NCBI GenBank assembly: GCA_964613015.1
Contig: CAZTFP010000027.1
Span: 1-16,960, forward strand
Origin: CAJBLF01 sp964613015
GTDB taxonomy: Bacteria > Patescibacteriota > Gracilibacteria > Absconditabacterales > Absconditicoccaceae
Length of the DNA stretch: 16,960 nucleotides
Reading direction: 5' to 3'
Positions 14,476-16,960 of the stretch are shown piece by piece (positions within the stretch are counted from its first letter, which is position 1; each line of letters opens with the position of its first letter). A model generated the notes under the pieces. It had not been told where the DNA came from. It saw only the letters and a list, made by a program, of their open reading frames with translations, and did no database searches. Both the position numbers and the translations under genes were made by a program.

Positions 14476-16960
14476 ATGAAAAAAATCGTAAAACTTATGA
14501 CGTTGCTGATGCTTTTTGTAATCAGCAACATGACATTTGCCGCTAGAGTTAGTGAGCAAAGTGCAAAAAGCGTGGCAGCAAATTTTTGTCACATTGATTC
14601 CTCCAATATGGTGCTAAATTATACCAGCACTAATTCTACCACAGTACTGTTCTATGTCTTCGGATACAAGGATGGTTTTGTGTTGGTCGCCGCAGATGAT
14701 AGGGTACAACCGATCCTTGGTTATTCAACTGAAGGACGACCATTTATACCACCTAAAGAAAATGACACTACCTTTGGAAATAATTTCCTTGGATTAATGA
14801 ATACCTATAATAAGGTAATCAAGTATGTCATCGACAATGACCTTCCAGGAACAGTAGATATTACCTATAAATGGTCTACCTATAAAACTGGTGGGTACGT
14901 TCCACAATCGCCTACAATGATTGTGACGCCTTTACTGACAACCACTTGGGGCCAAGGATGGCCTTATAATTCATTATGTCCTGTCGATCCTTTGGGTTCA
15001 GGAGGTCGTGTATGGGCTGGTTGTGTATCTGTTGCCATGGCTCAAATTCTGAAATTTTTGTGTTCTCCAATTTCTCCAACTGTTGGCTTAGGTAACTTCA
15101 GCTATCAATCAGGGAGTTATCCTGTGACAAGTGCTAATTTTAATACCAACTACTATTGGTCTCTTATGCCAAATAGTACTTCAACAGTAGACACCAACAT
15201 TTCAAAGGCTATATATCACCAAGCAGTAGGTGTGATGTCGCAATGGGGAAATTCCAATACAAATGTCATCTATTCGTCAGGTGAAGATCCTATGACAAGA
15301 GAATTGAAAAACTACTACAAAATGTCGAGTACTAATCTGTCGTACATAACTAAAGCTGATTATACGACAATTCAGTGGGACTCTATTTTACAATCTGAAC
15401 TTTCATCTGGCAGGCCTATGGTCTATGATGGTGATGGAAACATCAGTCATACATTTGATTGTGATGGTGTGGACAATAGTGGATTGTACCATTTCAATTT
15501 TGGATGGGAAGGTTCATACGATGGATATTATTCTCTTGGAAATATAAACCCAGGAGGAAATAACCTAACCAACAACCAACATGCCATCATAGGTATCAAA
15601 CTCAATGACGGCAGCACCTTGACTACAAATACTACGTGGACTGGTTCTATGACCTTTTACACCAATATTTGTGTTCCTGATTCTATTACACTCACTATCA
15701 ATGCTGGTGCGAATATTAAATTTGCGCCTGGTTGTGGTTTGTATATATTTGGAAGAATTATCTGTAATGGAACCTCTACAAATCCCATCATTCTGACTGC
15801 TTTAAATACTACAGCTGGATGGAATGGTGTACGGTTTGATAATAACTACAACGCTCGATTAGTTATGGCTGGCAATAATCCGAGTATCTTTAATTATACC
15901 AATGTCTCGTACAGCATGTCTAGTGGCATAACGTGTGTGGCTTATGGAAAGGTTACTTTGAATCATTGTAGAATACACCATAACCATGGTATCTGGGGCG
16001 CTGGAGTCTCTGTATGGTATGTACCCATAAATATGTATTATTGTGAACTGGATAGTAATAATGCTTCAAGCCTGGGAGGTGGAATAGCTATTACTACAAC
16101 AGATACATTATCTTCTTTGATGCATCATAATAATATACACAATAATACTGCTAATTCCGGTGGAGGGTTTTATTTATTCAATGTAAATAATATAACATTG
16201 GAATCGAATACTGTCTCTTATAATCAAGCCGGTGATGGTGCTGCTGGTACCCTAATGTATGGTACTCCTACACTTACAAACAATACATTCTGCAACAATA
16301 ATGCGTCTTCAACTGGAGGTGCGTTATTATTAGAGAATTGTAATGCTAATATAATTAATAATTTGATAGCAAACAATTCTTCTAGTGCAGCTGGAGGTGG
16401 AATTCAATGTCAACAAAATTCTGCTCCTAACTTAGTCACCAATGATATACTATACAATACCTCTCCAGCTGGTGCTGGTATAAACTTGGTTAGTAACTGT
16501 AATGCCAACATAAAAGATTGTATTATCTTTGGTAATTACGCCACTAATTTTGGAAGCCAAATTGCCCTTGGAACAACTGACTGTGATCCGTTTTTTGATC
16601 ACTGTGACATTCAGGGCGGATTAGCAGGTTTCGGAGGACCTGGTAGTGGAAGTAATTATACTACTGGGAACTATACCAACAATATAGATTCCAATCCCTT
16701 ATTTGTATCACCATCTGGAGGTACTGGAAGTGGATATAATGGATTAACTGCCAATTGGCAGTTGCTGTCTACGTCACCTTGCATCAATGCAGGTGATACT
16801 ACTGGAATAAGTAACCTATTGCCAGCTGTAGATCTGGCTGGTAATCCACGTATCACTAATACCACTATCGATATGGGAGCATATGAATATTTATGTGTTG
16901 CTGTTCCTGTTAGTGTTACTATCGTAGCAAATCAAAATCCTGTTTGTCCAAACACTACGG
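14476..16960 (+). CDS. C10-family cysteine protease (streptopain-like) fused to a right-handed beta-helix, 3' end outside window, UGA-free
   Basis: The first 828 codons are visible. A signal peptide (MKKIVKLMTLLMLFVISNMTFA) is followed by the propeptide region (about 30-95, FYVFGYKDGFVLVAADDR, PILGYSTEG). The protease domain (about 150-375) has C183 in WAGCVSVAMAQILKF, H325 in NISHTFDCDG and the YHFNFGWEGSYDGYYSL loop. A linker leads to a beta-helix (about 400-760) of NN-x-A-x-x-x-GGG-type turns, then SPCINAGDTTG and DLAGNPRITNTTIDMGAYEY, the ending typical of choice-of-anchor beta-helix proteins, and the start of another domain (VSVTIVANQNPVCPNTT) in Bacteroidetes style. It is a secreted protease, probably surface-acting. 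None of about 85 glycines uses TGA, pointing to acquisition from a standard-code bacterium. Whether a C-terminal sorting domain exists cannot be seen. Confidence 0.93.
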   Translation, partial: MKKIVKLMTLLMLFVISNMTFAARVSEQSAKSVAANFCHIDSSNMVLNYTSTNSTTVLFYVFGYKDGFVLVAADDRVQPILGYSTEGRPFIPPKENDTTFGNNFLGLMNTYNKVIKYVIDNDLPGTVDITYKWSTYKTGGYVPQSPTMIVTPLLTTTWGQGWPYNSLCPVDPLGSGGRVWAGCVSVAMAQILKFLCSPISPTVGLGNFSYQSGSYPVTSANFNTNYYWSLMPNSTSTVDTNISKAIYHQAVGVMSQWGNSNTNVIYSSGEDPMTRELKNYYKMSSTNLSYITKADYTTIQWDSILQSELSSGRPMVYDGDGNISHTFDCDGVDNSGLYHFNFGWEGSYDGYYSLGNINPGGNNLTNNQHAIIGIKLNDGSTLTTNTTWTGSMTFYTNICVPDSITLTINAGANIKFAPGCGLYIFGRIICNGTSTNPIILTALNTTAGWNGVRFDNNYNARLVMAGNNPSIFNYTNVSYSMSSGITCVAYGKVTLNHCRIHHNHGIWGAGVSVWYVPINMYYCELDSNNASSLGGGIAITTTDTLSSLMHHNNIHNNTANSGGGFYLFNVNNITLESNTVSYNQAGDGAAGTLMYGTPTLTNNTFCNNNASSTGGALLLENCNANIINNLIANNSSSAAGGGIQCQQNSAPNLVTNDILYNTSPAGAGINLVSNCNANIKDCIIFGNYATNFGSQIALGTTDCDPFFDHCDIQGGLAGFGGPGSGSNYTTGNYTNNIDSNPLFVSPSGGTGSGYNGLTANWQLLSTSPCINAGDTTGISNLLPAVDLAGNPRITNTTIDMGAYEYLCVAVPVSVTIVANQNPVCPNTT

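Overview
The window reads as a chromosomal segment of an AT-rich Candidate Phyla Radiation bacterium of the Gracilibacteria / Absconditabacteria (SR1) type, in which UGA is glycine (genetic code 25). Under the standard code most genes here are broken by TGA. Reading TGA as Gly gives long intact proteins and puts Gly at family-conserved sites: the Gly-Pro-His motif of ThrRS, the Gly/Phe linker of DnaJ, the GGG-x-C motif of a VanW protein, and the LGGC lipobox of a lipoprotein. All genes are called with TAA/TAG as the only stops. Shine-Dalgarno sequences are not evident at any start.

Layout. 1-1125 (-): 5'-terminal part of thrS. 1335-3717 (+): a two-gene module, a 96-aa helical protein plus a 688-aa Lys/Asn/Thr-rich protein. 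3882-4961 (+): a WecA/MraY-family membrane enzyme with altered acidic motifs. 4962-5462: gene-free, packed with terminators and strong RNA stems. 5519-6133 (+): an exported CAP/SCP-domain protein. 6136-8164 (-): a second two-gene module, a 111-aa helical protein plus a 555-aa protein with an OmpA-like segment. 8394-9458 (+): dnaJ behind a CIRCE-like operator. 9648-10874 (+): an exported VanW-domain protein. 10875-11366: gene-free, with a candidate structured RNA. 11367-12353 (+): an M23 metallopeptidase lipoprotein. 12439-13089 (+): a lipoprotein of unknown function. 13189-14163 (-): an exported, C-terminally membrane-anchored protein. 14476-end (+): a C10 cysteine protease fused to a beta-helix, running off the window.

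Two things stand out. First, the two small+large gene pairs look like divergent paralogous modules. They share gene order, an identical 25-nt intergenic gap, alignable small proteins, and the same promoter design (TTGACA-N16-TATACT) with a TATAC-N5-GTATA palindrome over the -10. They may be a co-regulated, undescribed system; neither large protein has a signal peptide, but each has a segment resembling a peptidoglycan-binding fold. Second, the M23 and C10 genes contain no in-frame TGA codon (about 34 and 85 glycines) while all their larger neighbours are rich in TGA. Both look Bacteroidetes-like, and the M23 gene ends in TGA-TAG. This suggests acquisition from a standard-code donor, and because UGA-rich genes lie between them, one assembly chimera junction does not explain it.

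Functionally the window is dominated by envelope and surface proteins: a polyprenyl-phosphate sugar transferase homologue, CAP, VanW, M23, lipoproteins and a C10 protease, with housekeeping genes thrS and dnaJ interspersed. This would suit a surface-attached epibiont or predator, but that lifestyle is inference.
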